Assembly (NCBI GenBank): GCA_032433765.1 | Contig: JAVIAB010000092.1 | Span: 34,841,534 to 34,905,533 of the forward strand | DNA from: Megaustenia siamemsis | Taxonomy: Eukaryota > Mollusca > Gastropoda > Stylommatophora > Ariophantidae | Length of the DNA stretch: 64,000 nt | Direction of reading: 5' to 3' | Part shown: positions 10,690 to 22,555 of the stretch, in pieces | How the letters are laid out: each line of letters starts with the position of its first letter | How positions within the stretch are numbered: the stretch's first letter is position 1 | Translations under genes and position numbers: made by a program | Notes under the pieces: model-generated | What the model saw: only the letters and a program-made list of their open reading frames with translations | What the model was told of the DNA's origin: nothing | Database searches by the model: none

Positions 10690-11300
10690 TTCACTTCTTC
10701 TTGTACCCGTCCCCGTGTCGATGGAGATACACAGCTCTGGTTATCGCCCTTTGTGCGACTTCGCTTATTGTCAATTGATGCTGAAGTAGCGTTTCTTTGA
10801 TGTCTGTCCATCTTACTCTCGGTCTCCCTCTTGCTCTTCTCCTGTCTTCTCTTTTGATATATGCCCTGTATGATTCGTAATCACACGGCATTCTTTCTAG
10901 ATGGGCAAACCAGTTTATTTGTTGTTTCTGTAAGCAGCTTAGGATTGATTCAATGTCCACTCTTTATCTTATAATACTGATTTTGATTCTGTTTTTTCTG
11001 GTCACTCCAAACTCTTTACTCAGGCATCTAATTTCTATGTTGACATTCTTTATTTTATATTTAGTCCTAAGTGAATATATTTGACATTGGTAGCACAATT
11101 TGAGAATGAATATACCCTGTATAAAATGTGTCTTGGTAGAAATAGGTATTGCTTTGTGTTGAAGTATAGGGGATAGCTGTCCCAATATTTTGTTTGTCTG
11201 GTCGCATCGGGTATCTATTTCTTTATCGATTTTATCATTTTCAGAGAATGGTGTACCCAGTTATTTAAAGTGCGTTACTTGATATATAATTGTGTGCTCT
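10690..11300 (-). mobile_element. LINE C-terminal fragment, LINE-C relative
   Basis: On the minus strand 10691-10960 reads QKQQINWFAHLERMPC and RRRARGRPRVRWTDIKETLL, the typical LINE ORF2 C-terminus. 10964-11185 reads MGQLSPILQHKAIPISTKTH and LCYQCQIYSLRTK, the step just before it. Related to LINE-C but clearly a different subfamily. Confidence 0.75.
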
Positions 11301-11489
11301 ATAGCTATGTTTCATGTCTTCTTTTGTCTTCCTTTTAATATGACGTTAGTTTTGTATAATTATTTTCATGTTTTTCGTTTTACATCCTTTTATTCAAGAA
11401 AATCCTATGCCATTAATTTTCTGTTTCTTTAATAGCTAGTATGGCTTATAATTTTGGCGTATAAACAAGGTTAATATGTATCATATAAC

Positions 11490-11900
11490 TCTAGTTTGTT
11501 GAAGAACAGATAGGGTTTAGACAAAAATATAGAAGCTGCACAGATGCAATATTTTCACTCTGGCAGCTGGTAGAGAAGAGCAAATGAACATAAAAAGATT
11601 CTGGTCAAAGCATTTGTGGACCAAGAGAAAGCTTTTCAACGGGTGGATAGGGTGAATAGAATATTATTTCAAACATGTGTTCATTATAGAGTAAGTGACC
11701 ACCTTATCAGATGTTGCAATAGCTTATATATTAACCGCATAAATGTAATTAGAGCGAATAATAAGATATCTTACTAGGTTTTCCCAGTTATATTCACTAT
11801 CCGCGAATTGACTAATGGATGCCACAGACATCTTTGTAAATCAATGTTAGCGTACAGACAGGCCCCTTCTCATCAAACTGAAATAAATATATTGCAATTA
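11490..11900 (+). mobile_element. Decayed RT fragment
   Basis: Reading across frames gives EEQIGFRQKYRSCTDAIFSL and VDQEKAFQRVDR, the N-terminal RT motifs (E.Q.GFR..R...D.I, DF.KAFD.V). Stops occur every few dozen bases. It ends about 140 bp before exon 4. Confidence 0.6.
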
Positions 11901-12040
11901 TTGGAGATTTATATCGAAATTTTTATCGATATGTTCATATAAATTAATTTTTAAACATATCAAAGTCATCTGCGAATTCATTTTATGCTTAAAGGCATAT
12001 GCGTGTATTTTGTTTGCAAACAAATGCTTTCCATGTACAG

Positions 12041-12171
12041 GATAAAGATCGCTATGAGTGGGCCAAGAAAGAATGTAATGCCATTAATACTTTGGACGTT
12101 TTCGCTGAGTGCCGTCAGAAGGTGCCCAACATACAAGAACTGTATGACATCTGTGTCATTCAAGTTTACGG
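12041..12171 (+). CDS. Exon 4: first half of C8 domain
   Basis: The acceptor is CATGTACAG at 12040 and the donor is GTAACT at 12172. It starts in phase 0 with DKDRYEWAKKECNAIN and continues LDVFAECRQKVPNIQELYD then ICVIQVY. The spacing of Cys, F..C, V.....Y..C matches the first half of the C8 domain that follows vWD domains. It leaves two bases (GG), which the next exon completes to Gly. A weakly overlapping open frame runs a little upstream and downstream of the exon, but only this interval has splice signals and frame continuity on both sides. Confidence 0.85.
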
Positions 12172-12394
12172 GTAACTGAAAACTTGCATTTGTTTACATG
12201 TTTTGTTTAGTAGGCAGGTGTCCTCATTGTTTTATTTTTCATTTGACAAATCACTTGAATACGGGAAACTGTGATCTCAAACCACTTGCCAACTTGGAAT
12301 TGATACATTAACGTATTAAAAAGTATCTGAATAAACCGAAGGAAATCCTTTTAGGGGAAAAGGTAAGCAACTGATGTAAGAAAAGCCAGTCATC

Positions 12395-13478
12395 AATAAT
12401 CTTCTTCTTCTTCTTCTTTCCATCCTCATCTGCCTTTCAGCGTCGAGGGGAGATATAATTTGCGGTCTTTTGCTCTTCTGTTCGCCTCTGCTGCTGTTAT
12501 GTTTCCTAGTGCTTCTAATATTCCATCGATCCATCTTTTTCGTGGTCGACCCTTGGGTCTGTTGTTCTCACAACGTTTGTTGAAGGCTCGTTGTGTTGTG
12601 TTTTGTTCTTTCTGCCTTGTCACGTGGCCGAACCATTTTATCTGTTGTTTCCTTATATATTCTATGGCTGGGGCTATTCCTAGCTTTTTTCTCAGTTCTA
12701 CATTTCTGATCTTATCTCTCAGACTGTTTCCTGTCATTCGTCTAACACATTTCATCTCTGTAGAGGTTATTTTTCTTATTGTTCTTGCATCTAGAGTCCA
12801 GGTCTGGCATTGGTAGCACAACGTTGGAATGAAGATTGTATTGTATAGTGCTCGTTTTGCCTCCAGAGTTATTTCCTTGTTGGACAATAGTGGTGATAAC
12901 TGTCCGATGATTTGACAAGCTTTGTTGCATCTTGATTCTATCTCTGCTGTTTGGGAATTGTCGTTTGTCATTAGACTTCCTAGGTATTTGAATTCCTCTA
13001 CTTGTTTTAGTTGTCTGCCTTCTATAGTTATGTTGATGTTCTGTTTATTTTTGGCGACATTCATGACTTCTGTTTTGTTGATGTTGATTTTCATGTTGTA
13101 TTTTGTTCCTAAGATGTTGAGTTTGTTTAAGTGTTCTTGTAGGTCTTCTATTGTTTCATGTATTAGTGCTGGTCGTCTGCAAATAGAAGCTCGTTGATCT
13201 CCTCTGTCTCTGATGGGTTGGCTAGCTTGCATATATGGTCCATGTATGTAATAAACAGTAGGGGGGATAGTACGCACCCCTGTCTTACACCTGATCTAAC
13301 TTCGAAGTGGTCTGTGTAGCCTGTTGCTGTTCTGACCCTGCAGCTGCTGTTGGCGTAGAGACTTTTAATAATGTTGGTTAGATGTTGGCTTACTCCGTAT
13401 GTTGTTAGTATCTCCCACAGTTGTTCTCTGTTTACTCTGTCGAATGCTTTTTCCTGGTCAATGAAGGCTATGTATCAA
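12395..13478 (-). mobile_element. LINE-C, best-preserved copy (RT to 3' end)
   Basis: The longest open frame (12426-13277, minus) covers the RT connection and C-terminal region: KINKTEVMNVAKNKQN, VEEFKYLGSLMTND, PTLCYQCQTWTLDA, RPKGRPRKRWIDGILE. Further upstream (13278-13478), after a frameshift at the ADD position, GVRQGCVLSPLL and FDRVNREQLWEIL can be read. It is 5'-truncated at about 13478. The tail on the left is a (CTT)n tract, i.e. (AAG)n in sense. Confidence 0.88.
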
Positions 13479-13669
13479 TAATAACAGTAGGATTCATGTA
13501 TTAAGAGATACTAAGATCTTGTTCTCGGCGTCAAAGGATTAACAATTTTGACCCTGCATACAATGTAACTTTTCTAAACGATAATTCAATAAGTGTGCTG
13601 TCCGCTATTTAATATAATAATTTAGAGACCAGAGTGTGTATTTACTGTGCACAGTGTGTGAGTATGTAG

Positions 13670-14215
13670 AAAAATGCAGACTGGTAAAAATCCTGGAAAA
13701 GATCGGTGTACATTCCTCATTCCAAAGAAAGAAAATTTGAAGCTGTGTAACAAATACATAACTATTGTTATAATATGCCATCGCAGCAAAATACTCTTAC
13801 AGATCATCATAAAGAGGATAGAACGGAAGCTAGAACAGAAACCTGAGGTGGTTCAAGCAGATTTCAGATATAGAGGCACACGGGATCATATCTTGAACAT
13901 GAGAAACATCTTTGAGAAGTTTAGAGAATTCAATATAGAACAATATACCATATGCTTCATATATTACAAAAAGGCCTTTGACTTCGTACAACATAAGAAA
14001 CTGTGGAATATCATGAAAGATATAGGCTTCCCAACATATCTAATACAACTTATCGAGTCACTATATCACGAAAAGCAAGCAGCTATCAGAATAGCGGGTG
14101 AAACTTCAAATTGTTTTGACGTACCAAAAAGGCGTGAGGCAGGGTTGCATCCTTTCTCTATACCTGTTCAACATCTACGCTGAGAACATTATGAAAAATA
14201 TAAGAACTGATGACA
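13670..14215 (+). mobile_element. LINE-A RT fragment
   Basis: The frame 13674-14183 contains IIKRIERKLEQKPEVVQADF, CFIYYKKAFDFVQHKKLWNI and SLYHEKQAAIRIAGETSNCF, RT domains up to the RQGC motif, which is frame-broken near 14130. An ENIMKN-like reading follows near 14190. 5' and 3' truncated. Confidence 0.75.
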
Positions 14216-15639
14216 GCCTTCCTCTCAAACAACGCAAAAGGATTAAATTAGATTGTTAAGTGTGTCAGAAAACAGAGTGAAGAGCAAAACCTTTGTATAA
14301 GTATATAGTTAAGTTTCATTAAATTTAATCTACGAATCATCCTCATTGCACGTCGAACGAGTCGTATAGTGCTCCGATCTCCTCCCCAGTATATCCCTCA
14401 GTTTGTGGAGATTGATGTCTCAATTTTTGTTTCGATTTGTTATTTGAATGTGTTTCCGTACACAGGGCTCCATTATGTTATCCAACTTTTGATTAACGTT
14501 CGTGCAGTCTGAACATGTTTGTAGATTCATGATCATAGAATGAATCATCAGCGCGCCCTGCCATCCTGTGGGCATTCAGAATGTCAATCCGCTCCCTGCA
14601 TACCCACGCTGTTCCAGACAGGCTGTCAGCTCAGTTGTCTCCTCTCTCACCGGAGTGTTCATGAACGTAGATGAAACATATCTCAATCAGTCCATAGTTT
14701 ATTTTATTGACTCAAACTACTGCTTTCCTGTCCAGTCTCTTTCTATTTTCCTGAGAATAATCATCGAGTCACTCAGAAAGTACAGCTTAGTAAAAGGTTG
14801 TGTTTCTAGGCAGCCATTGGTTTAGTTACTGCTATCATCCGCATGGTGAAACAATTGGTATTTACCGCGAAAGCACAGCTCTGCCCTTTTACTATTCTTC
14901 CTGTGACCTGGACGTCAAAGCCCGCAAGCTCCGACTTTGCCGAAAAAACTGATCCATTCAGATGACTGCCTCAGCGTCAGGTGATTTTCATAGATCAAGG
15001 CGTGCACCTCTGCCTCCACGACTACAGAATTTTGTTGTTAGTATTGTCTGTTCAAAGTGATGCTAACCAATACAAACGTAAAGCACTCTGCTGGCACCTG
15101 TATCCACTCTTTCCCGAATCCAATATCCTCCACAAGAAATGTTCTCAGCCAGTGTCATCCATAATGATGAGCATGATTATATTTTGAGCCTGATGCCTGC
15201 ACTCTTGTCAACTTCATGGTGTAGTGGATGTTGTTCGTCAGCTCTACTCGTGATGCACAGAAAATGAAGATGTCAATTGGCAAATAAAAAAGCCAACCCA
15301 AAATTGTTATCAACAGTAAAGAACTTGAAAGTGTAAACAACAGAATATCTGTAGTAACTAATAATGAAGACTGCCGAGAATGGATCAAAAGAAAGCCAGC
15401 AATAGCAACACAACAATTAAACGTCACGAAGAACGTGTGCCATAATATCAGCAAGGGAGTAAAATTATATATTTCTGATATCATCATATGGTTGTCAAAC
15501 TTGGATAATCTCGCAAACAACGAAGAAGAAGAAGATGGATTCATTCAAAACAAAATGTTTGTACGTAACAAGGCTTAAGATACCGTGATAATTATACAGA
15601 GCAATGAAGACAGTAAAAGACTTAAACACAAAGAACTGG
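14216..15639 (+). other. Intron 4, no recognisable feature
   Basis: This 1.4-kb stretch between LINE fragments holds only short scattered open frames without motifs, splice context or codon pattern. It is less AT-biased than its surroundings around 14500-15100. It may be an old, unrecognised repeat. Confidence 0.4.
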
Positions 15640-15906
15640 CTTATAACATCATTCTGCATAGAAAATAAAAATACCACGGCCACGTCAAAAGACACAGCGA
15701 GCAGGAAAAACAATGAAGACATGGTTCCATGAAGATTCCTCATGGCAGACTAAGAAAAAGATCATTCAAATAATCAAAGAGACCATGATCATGACAAAAA
15801 ATGAAGGGGAGATCTGACTAGACACATCGATTCTTCCAGACAGGCTGTGGTGAATGCAAAGGTTCTGCAAATAACATGTCACCAGATGATGATGATGATG
15901 ATGACT
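15640..15906 (+). mobile_element. Probable LINE 3' end with GATGAT tail
   Basis: A GHVKRHSE-like reading near 15675 and a terminal (GATGAT)n at 15887-15904 fit the 3' end of a LINE-A/B type element. The segment CCAGACAGGCTGTGGTGAA recurs with changes at 24755-24775, also followed by GATGATG. Decayed. Confidence 0.5.
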
Positions 15907-16019
15907 ATTGAATATCCATAAAGACAATTAAATATACATGCTCAAAATAAAAAAAAAATGAATAAAGACACACTTTGGCAAAGTCCGTATGTAAAATAAA
16001 GGTTGTATATAGATTCAAC

Positions 16020-16475
16020 TTAAAATATTAGTAATATAAAGCTGACTGCAATTCTGACATATGGAAGCGAATCATGGACAGTAGACAAACAAATGAAAAG
16101 ACGATTAGAGGCCACAGAGATGGGATTTCTCAGAAGAATTTTGAAAGTTCCCTGGACAGCTAAAAAGACCAATGAGGAAGTTCTCAAAGAGGCCGATACA
16201 AAAAGGCAGCTCCTAAAAAACATCAGAAAGAAACAATCAACATTTTTCGAGCACATCATGAGAAGAGGAAAGTTGGAATACTTGTTTACAACTGGCAAAA
16301 TAAAAGGAAAGAGAGATCGCGGACGACAAAGAGAGAAAATACTGGATAGCTTGGTGTCATGGCATGGAAAACAGTCAACAACAGAACTGATACGATGCAC
16401 TGTAGATAGAAGATTGTGGAAGGACATGATCGCCAACGCCAGCCGGTATGGTACATGATGATGATGATGATGAAA
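16020..16475 (+). mobile_element. LINE-A 3' end with ATG-repeat tail
   Basis: The open frame 16093-16458 gives RRLEATEMGFLRRILKVPWT, HIMRRGKLEYLFTTGK, GRQREKILDSLVSWHGKQST and a stop after SRYGT, then (GATGAT)n. Nearly identical to 19960-20371, so the two insertions are recent or were copied. Also found in antisense at 27048-27544. Confidence 0.87.
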
Positions 16476-16904
16476 GCTGACTGTGTGCATGAAAATCAAC
16501 CAGAACTAATCAAGATTCCTCCCCCCCCCTTTCCCCATTCCACTCTGTTGTGGTCTAGAAATAGATTAAACTTATGACATGACATAACGAGTATGAAACA
16601 AAGAGGGAAGACAACACCGTAGGGAATAAAGTGTCATACTAAATACGGGCGTGTTTAACCGAGCGACTCAGATATTGAAGCTTGCTGCACACTTTGACAC
16701 GGCACATCTACGCCAATTTAGCGCTCTTTCAATGGCAAACAGTGAGAAGAAGTAGTTGTTGCATTGTGATGGAATAAATCAAATCAATTTAATGAAAAAT
16801 AACTGCAGACAAATAATAATAAATGAATATTATTATAGAGGGGAAAAAAGAAGAAATTAATGAAAAATAACGCATCACTTTACATATCTTGGAATAGAGT
16901 GTCA

Positions 16905-17490
16905 ATAATAAGAAAGAGGAAACTTTTTATACAAAGCTTTGCAGCAGAAGGCAATCAGATCATCAGAAGTAACCTCCCTAAAAAGCAAGTGTTTCGGCCT
17001 TTTAGCTTCTTGACACTACAAGGGAGGTAGGCCCGTCTGGGACTCATGTCCCAGACGTCGATCTCCTGCTGCATTGAACTGTAAAGCTTACAATATATAT
17101 TCGGCACAAAATAACTACTTTAATGGGTACCGGATTTTTTTCTGGGAAAGTAAAGCGGCACGGGCGTAATACCGACCACATTACCCCAAAAATCATGTGC
17201 CGAAGGTCTTTAAAATTTATGGTCACTAACACCATATTCCCTTTACCCCACTTGGCGTGACGGGGGTACATTACTTTTTTTTTTTTTTACAAAATAACTA
17301 CACTTATTCTACGCAACACTTCTGGTCGAATCTACGGCCTCTACCCAGGCATATACTTCCTTGTTTTAGCTTTAACAAAGCCCATTTATGTCCTCTTGGT
17401 TGTCAGCAGTCTTGGATACAGCAGTCTAAAATAAATTGTATTTGCAACGTCCTTTTATGTAGACTCGCGCACAAGTTGCTTTTTGTAATG
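16905..17490. repeat. Dispersed repeat, copy 1, interrupted by a SINE
   Basis: Shares TTAGCTTCTTGA, GATCTCCTGCTGCAT, ATATATTCGGCA, CACTTATTCTAC and CAGCAGTCTAAAA, in order, with 55560-55870. The SINE-1 insertion at 17119-17288 splits it; the other copy has no SINE there. Function and family unknown. A TGTTTCGGCC box near 16988 resembles that of the hammerhead-like repeats. Confidence 0.7.
17119..17288 (+). mobile_element. SINE-1, 5'-truncated, with perfect 13-bp TSD
   Basis: Begins inside the SINE body at TTTAATGGGTACCGG and ends with a T-run. It is flanked by ACAAAATAACTAC at 17106-17118 and 17289-17301. The tRNA head is missing, consistent with incomplete reverse transcription. Confidence 0.93.
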
Positions 17491-17696
17491 GCGTAATTCG
17501 GAGGGAAGGAGTGGATCAGTTACTGAAAATAGGCGATAAAGTTACGTTTGGGCTGAGACCTTCATTCTTTTGACCTATAGGCATTGCAAACGCCCAGTGT
17601 AGCTCACCTATGGTCGATGATGTAATTTCTTATCGCTTATCGTCTGCACCTTGTATATTCAAGGATTAAACTGTCACTATGCTCTTAGGAGTCAGG

Positions 17697-17905
17697 AATG
17701 GTCGCTGTGTAAATTAGTCGCCTAATCTTCTGAACATGAGTGGTCGGTGTGTAAATTAGTCGCCTAATCGTCTGAACATGAGTGGTCGATGTGCAAATTA
17801 GTCGCCTAATCTTCTGAACATGAGTGGTCGATGTGTAAATTAGTCGCCTAATCGTCTGAACATGAGTGGTCGATGTGTAAATTAGTCGCCTAATCGACTG
17901 AGCAT
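17697..17905 (+). repeat. 42-bp minisatellite, about 5 units
   Basis: The unit contains GTGTAAATTAGTCGCCTAAT and CTGAACATGAGTGGTCG. Units differ by a few point changes. It lies in intron 4, with no reading frame. Confidence 0.9.
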
Positions 17906-18197
17906 CAGTTTATTGTGAGATTGTTGATATGTCTCGGTTTCCCAGAGCCGGCATTATGCTCCTTCGGCTGACTCAGCAATAGCCTTCGTTGTTCTTGTTT
18001 GTATCCCCCCCCACCCCCCTTTTAATTCCTAGCCTCTCTAATAGGTCGGAGAGTGATGAGGTCGTGTGTTCTCTGACACTAGTTTCCTCAGCGAACACTA
18101 TAACGTGAAACCCCTGCTGTTGCAGCTCGGTGGCAAATAATAAATGCGGTTCCTCTATCCTGCTCTCACATATGAAAAGGACAGCATACGATAAAGT

Positions 18198-18640
18198 CTA
18201 GTCCATCAGATATGTTGCTCTGCCCATTTCAGGTGGTATTGTCGATGCCTGTGAGAAAAGTTTCACCCAACGTAAAGTCATCTTGCAGTAAGGCGTCTTT
18301 CTCTGAGTCGTTATACTATTGTCATTTGATACTTGCTCACGTCTTCCCACTATTGTTCTTGCTATTTGACTTGCCGGAAAAGAACGATTCCTCACGTGAC
18401 TCGGCACAATATCACGATGTTGTGCAGGGGTAGTAACACGTGCTTGGACACTCCAAAGACTATCACATGTACTGCCAGTAGTTCGGTACGGTTCATTCAG
18501 ACGAACAATAGTTCTGTGGTAGCTATTTATAATTCTGGCAATGGCCGGCGAGCTCATTCCGGTCTCCAATATACTACTGGCTCGGTAGCGGTCCTTTTCA
18601 GGTAGTCGTGGCATTTCAACCACCTGCACTGGGTGTTTTT
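18198..18640 (-). pseudogene. Tc1/mariner-like transposase, N-terminal remnant
   Basis: The minus-strand frame (18198-18629) starts near MPRLPEKDRYRASSILETGM, then SSPAIARIINSYHRTIVRL, TTGSTCDSLWSVQARVTTPA and FPASQIARTIVGRR. This follows the two helix-turn-helix DNA-binding units of Tc1-type transposases (G.S...IA..l..S..TV.R, TGS..D...G.PR.TT..). The catalytic DDE part is absent and no terminal inverted repeats were found, so it is a dead fragment. Confidence 0.7.
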
Positions 18641-18899
18641 GTCTGAACGGCCTATTTATACCGAGTATACAGCCACAAACGTGTATACATGTTCAGGGTC
18701 TTTGTTATTGGAAATCGTCTTGCACGTGTAGCTGTCATTGTTTTTGTAACCTGCTCAAAAACCCGATAGTTCAGTCGTGCAGTTTCCATTCCAGCAGTCA
18801 TTAGCTCCCTACCTCATGACAAACACGGGGAAATATATTCTCACACTTGTATTAACATTTGACACTGTTCATGGATCTGTAAGGTGGTGCGTTATTATT

Positions 18900-19203
18900 G
18901 CGCTGCAGTTTATATTACTACTTGGATATAAGATTTTCGTAACATTATTTGTGACCGGGATCGGAGTTGAATAGTCAAATAAAAAAAAAGAATAGTCAGT
19001 GTGTCACATACAATGTTAAATAGTTGAGAAATGTTAACAACTAATGACGATTTACATTACATGTTTTTACCGACTTTGCCATACATCGTTAGCTGCACAT
19101 CTTTCACCACAAGTTATTCACCACACATAATTCAGAACAGTAAATTCACCACACTTTATTCACCACACCCTTTATCAAATTGTTGACAACTATTTATTTA
19201 CAG
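18900..19203 (+). other. End of intron 4, short CACC-rich direct repeats
   Basis: Contains four loosely spaced copies of ATTCACCACA between 19105 and 19170 just before the exon 5 acceptor. Otherwise nothing is recognised. Confidence 0.4.
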
Positions 19204-19313
19204 CTGTGACCTTGATCTGGGCTGCGAATGTACATGCACCTTCTTTGCAGTACTTGCAAGTTACTGCATGACATATGGAATTAGCGTTTCATGGAGACAC
19301 CAAAGAGAGTGTC
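19204..19313 (+). CDS. Exon 5: second half of C8 domain
   Basis: This exon is short (110 nt). The acceptor is TTTACAG at 19203 and the donor is GTAAGT at 19314. The first base completes the Gly codon of exon 4. The translation contains CDLDLGCECTC, then ASYCMTYGISVSWRHQREC. The latter is the classic C8 ending of Y..C...G..V.WR...C. It leaves one base (c), which with exon 6 gives Pro, so the domain runs directly into the TIL cysteine. The 7-kb intron before it holds LINE, SINE, minisatellite and Tc1-like remnants. Confidence 0.88.
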
Positions 19314-19604
19314 GTAAGTAGAGTCTAGTCATTTTAATGAAACCACTAGTACATTACTAGCAACTCGAAAGTAATATAGTCAGTCGAGCTGCAGTTTGCG
19401 CAGTTTTCTTGGAATTTTGCTATTTATAATTGTACAATGGCTGGCACTACTTGAATGGTTTGTTGCAATAATTGACGCAATCTGCTTGACATTTGTAATT
19501 GTATTAGTACAAATAGTTCGAGTGTATCACTGGGGACATTGTTGTATTTACATTGCTCAAGTTAGTCTTAGTCGGTTAGTTGTGCAGTCATTTGTTTAAG
19601 TTAC

Positions 19605-20371
19605 TAATGTATAGGAGAGACAGAGAATGAACTACAAGAAATTATAGATATAATAGTAAAAGAAAGCAACAAGAAAGGTCTCAGTCCGAATAGTAAGAAA
19701 ACAGAAGTGATGGTGTAATCGAAGAAACAATCATCACCAGCATGCAGCACAAAAATAAACAGGACAAATTTGAAACAAGTGCAATGTTTCAAATACGTGG
19801 ACACAATAATAACATTAGATGGAAGGTGCAGCACAGAAATAAAAAGCAGAATAGCTCAGGCCAAAATAACATTTCAGAAAATGAAAAACATCTTATGCAA
19901 CAAATCTATGTCCATAGAAATGAGAAAGAGAGTTCATCGGTGCTATATAGAACCAATTCGTTCTGACCTATGGAAGCGAATCATGGACAGTAGACAAACA
20001 AATGAAAAGAAGATTAGAGGCCACAGAGATGGGATTTCTCAGAATAAGGTTGAAAGTTCCGTGGACAGCTAAAAAGACCAATGAGGAAGTTCTCAAAGAG
20101 GCCAACACAAAAAGGGAGCTCTTAAAAAACATCAGAGAGAAACAATCAACATTGTTCGAGCACATCATGAGAAGAGGAAAGTTGGAATACTTGGTTACAA
20201 CTGGCAAAAAAAAGGAAAGAGAGATCGCGGACGACAAAGAGAGAAAATACTGGATAGCTTGGTGTCATAGCATGGAAAACAGTCAACACCAGAACTGATA
20301 CGATGCACTGTAGATAGAAGATTGTGGAAGGACATGATCGCCTACGCCAACCGGTATGGCACATGATGATG
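19605..20371 (+). mobile_element. LINE-A 3' half with ATG-repeat tail
   Basis: 19770-19960 reads MKQVQCFKYVDTIITLDGRC and QAKITFQKMKNILCNKSMSI. 20002-20298 gives the same C-terminal frame as 16093-16458 (EATEMGFLRIRLKVPWTAKK, HIMRRGKLEYLVTTGK), with a frameshift near 20212. It ends in ATGATGATGA at 20364. It extends the 16-kb copy about 350 bp further 5'. Confidence 0.87.
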
Positions 20372-21298
20372 ACTAATATATATAAAATAGATAATTGAAA
20401 GTTAACCAGTATTGAAAACGTTCTTGGCACTTTTCGGTCACAAATATCGGTTGGTATGATCGTCTGGCTTGAGCAAGATAAGGAAAGTATTAAAGTGATG
20501 GAAGCACTGATCCCTTCCTATTAAATGTTCCTGTACAGAGAGTGATATTGTTAAAAACACTGACTAATTTCCCTCGGAAGCTCGCTGAATAATGAGGGTG
20601 AGCCATTGCAACAATGTCTTGAGTTGTCGTTAAATATGGTTCGTGATGAGCAACGAGTACAATGCCTACAAATACGGTGATAAATGCTGAACAGGCGTGA
20701 CTTTATATTCAAGTATTAAATAATGAAGAATATATATAGTGTGGATAACAAAGAAAGCAAGCGTTTCGACTGTGTATTTTGCGCATGTTAAAGAACGTAT
20801 GACAGGTTCAAGTTGACAAGTATAGGCCATCCTACAGGACAGAGTAGTAGCAAAAAAAGACAAAGCAGTCTGAAGGAAATTGGGAAATAGAATATCAAAT
20901 AATTGACTAGATTAACCATGGTAACATAGTCAATTGGAAGGAAATTGTGAATTTGTTGTCTAGATTGCTCCAAAGACAGCCAAGGTTTAAAGACTAATGA
21001 TTAGTAAGATTGCACAATGAGAGAAGTTTAACAAAAACCATTTTACATTTTTACAGAAATATAGCCGTGGGCCAATGTTTATAACTTCAACAGAATAGTG
21101 AGACAGGTTCATCAATTCTAGAAATATTTCAAAGAAGAAAATATAATTAAACGTTTTGAAGTACTCTTTTCTTTCCTTTCTGTTAAAATATGCATATTGT
21201 GTGATTGCATGGATTTTATGGTAAATAACCCGTAAACTATTTGTAGAAATATTTGTGGAGAAAAGCAAACCAAAGATAACAATGTTGTATTTCTGTAG
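20372..21298 (+). other. Intron 5, no recognisable feature
   Basis: AT-rich with no repeat or gene signal that I can recognise. It ends at the polypyrimidine-poor acceptor of exon 6. The long minus-strand open frame at 20987-21481 lies across exon 6 in the opposite sense and has no motif. Confidence 0.5.
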
Positions 21299-21448
21299 CT
21301 GCCATGTGCCCAGATGATGGGAGTCACTATAGTCCTGAAACACCTGCTTGTGAGAAGGTATGCGGTCAAACAATAAGTAACGACTCTTTCTGTAAAAGTG
21401 CATATGATTCTGAAGCCTGCGCCTGCCCACCAGGATACGCTCGAGAAG
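21299..21448 (+). CDS. Exon 6: TIL (trypsin-inhibitor-like) domain
   Basis: The acceptor is TTTCTGTAG at 21298 and the donor is GTAGGT at 21449. It encodes AMCPDDGSHYSPETPAC, EKVCGQTISNDSFC, then SEACACPPGYARE. The spacing CP....Y..C...C......C...C.CP.GY is the TIL domain that follows C8 in vWF, mucins, zonadhesin and SCO-spondin. Phase 1 in and phase 1 out. Despite the family name, most extracellular TIL domains in such proteins are structural; no inhibitor activity is claimed. Confidence 0.92.
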
Positions 21449-22278
21449 GTAGGTCATAATGTAAAATTCGTATACATACATATGTATGTCTTTATTGTTT
21501 TCCTTGTACGTGTGTATACCAAGTTAATGAGAAGCTTATGTTAATATATGTTTATCACCATCATTGGGTAACGCAACATACACGTTGCGTTACCCTATTG
21601 GAATTTTTTTTCAAAAACCATGAGGAAGTTCGAAAACTATTGCTTCACTCGGTATGTGTATACGCGTGTATACAAATTAGAATCTGTATATGATGATTCT
21701 AGTATAAATAATTTACATATACTACTCAATACCGTCTTAATTGTATTTGGTCTTTACGAATCTTGTATTATTAAACTCCCGGCACTACATCTATGCGAAG
21801 TACGTGCTATAACTAGGTCCGTTTAAATTTTAATAATTAAATAAAACTATATTCTAAGAAAGCATTTCTATGTATCACGGGACTTTTTCTATTTGATTAT
21901 CAGTATTGATTTGTGTTACGATTGAGACATTGAAACTCAGTCTTTTTTCAATTAATGAACAACAATGATGTGGAATGTAATATAGGTCCTTCATCCAACC
22001 CGTTATTCGCTTGCTTCTAATTTGTATGAAGAGAGTTTGTAAATTAAGTTCTCATTTAAGTTCAACATTTAGGCATCATGCTTTGTTATGCTGCCTTTAA
22101 TAAACTTTGATAGCGTAATATCAGTATATCTTTCATGGTCATATATCAAAGTTCACGTGTACATGCGTCTTGACTATACACTTTAGCTCTTTTATTTTTA
22201 TTACATCAGTAAATTTCAGCGCTTTGGAACTTTTGTGAAAGGGTAATTTAATGTGGCTTGTGTACATTTTATCATCAG

Positions 22279-22384
22279 ATTCACGACCAGGTGCCATATG
22301 TATACCAGAAGATGACTGCCCATGTTTCCATAAAGATTCAACAATTCCGTCTGGACAAGACGTTATCATTGACTGCCAACATTG
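22279..22384 (+). CDS. Exon 7: end of TIL and start of TILa/VWC-like segment
   Basis: The acceptor is ATCATCAG at 22278 and the donor is GTGAGC at 22385. It encodes DSRPGAICIPEDDCPCFHKD, then IPSGQDVIIDCQH. CxPxxxCPCxHxxxxxxxG is the standard continuation after TIL in gel-forming mucins and related proteins. It ends with two bases (TG) that become Cys with exon 8. A SINE-2 copy begins about 170 bp downstream in the intron. Confidence 0.9.
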
Positions 22385-22555
22385 GTGAGCTCTTTAAATC
22401 TAAGAGGATGAGTGTCAGAGAGAGAGAAAGAGCGAGGAGGGAATTGAGGTGGATAGAAAAAAAATACATGTGTATGTATGTATATATGTGTATATTTGTA
22501 TGTGCGCGTATATATGATAAACAAGTAATGGATATTGTTGTTTGTTCTTCTTGTT

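Noticed and set aside
20987..21481. 164-codon minus-strand open frame
   Set aside because: It lies antisense over exon 6, which has TIL cysteines and valid splice sites on the plus strand. The frame has no motif.
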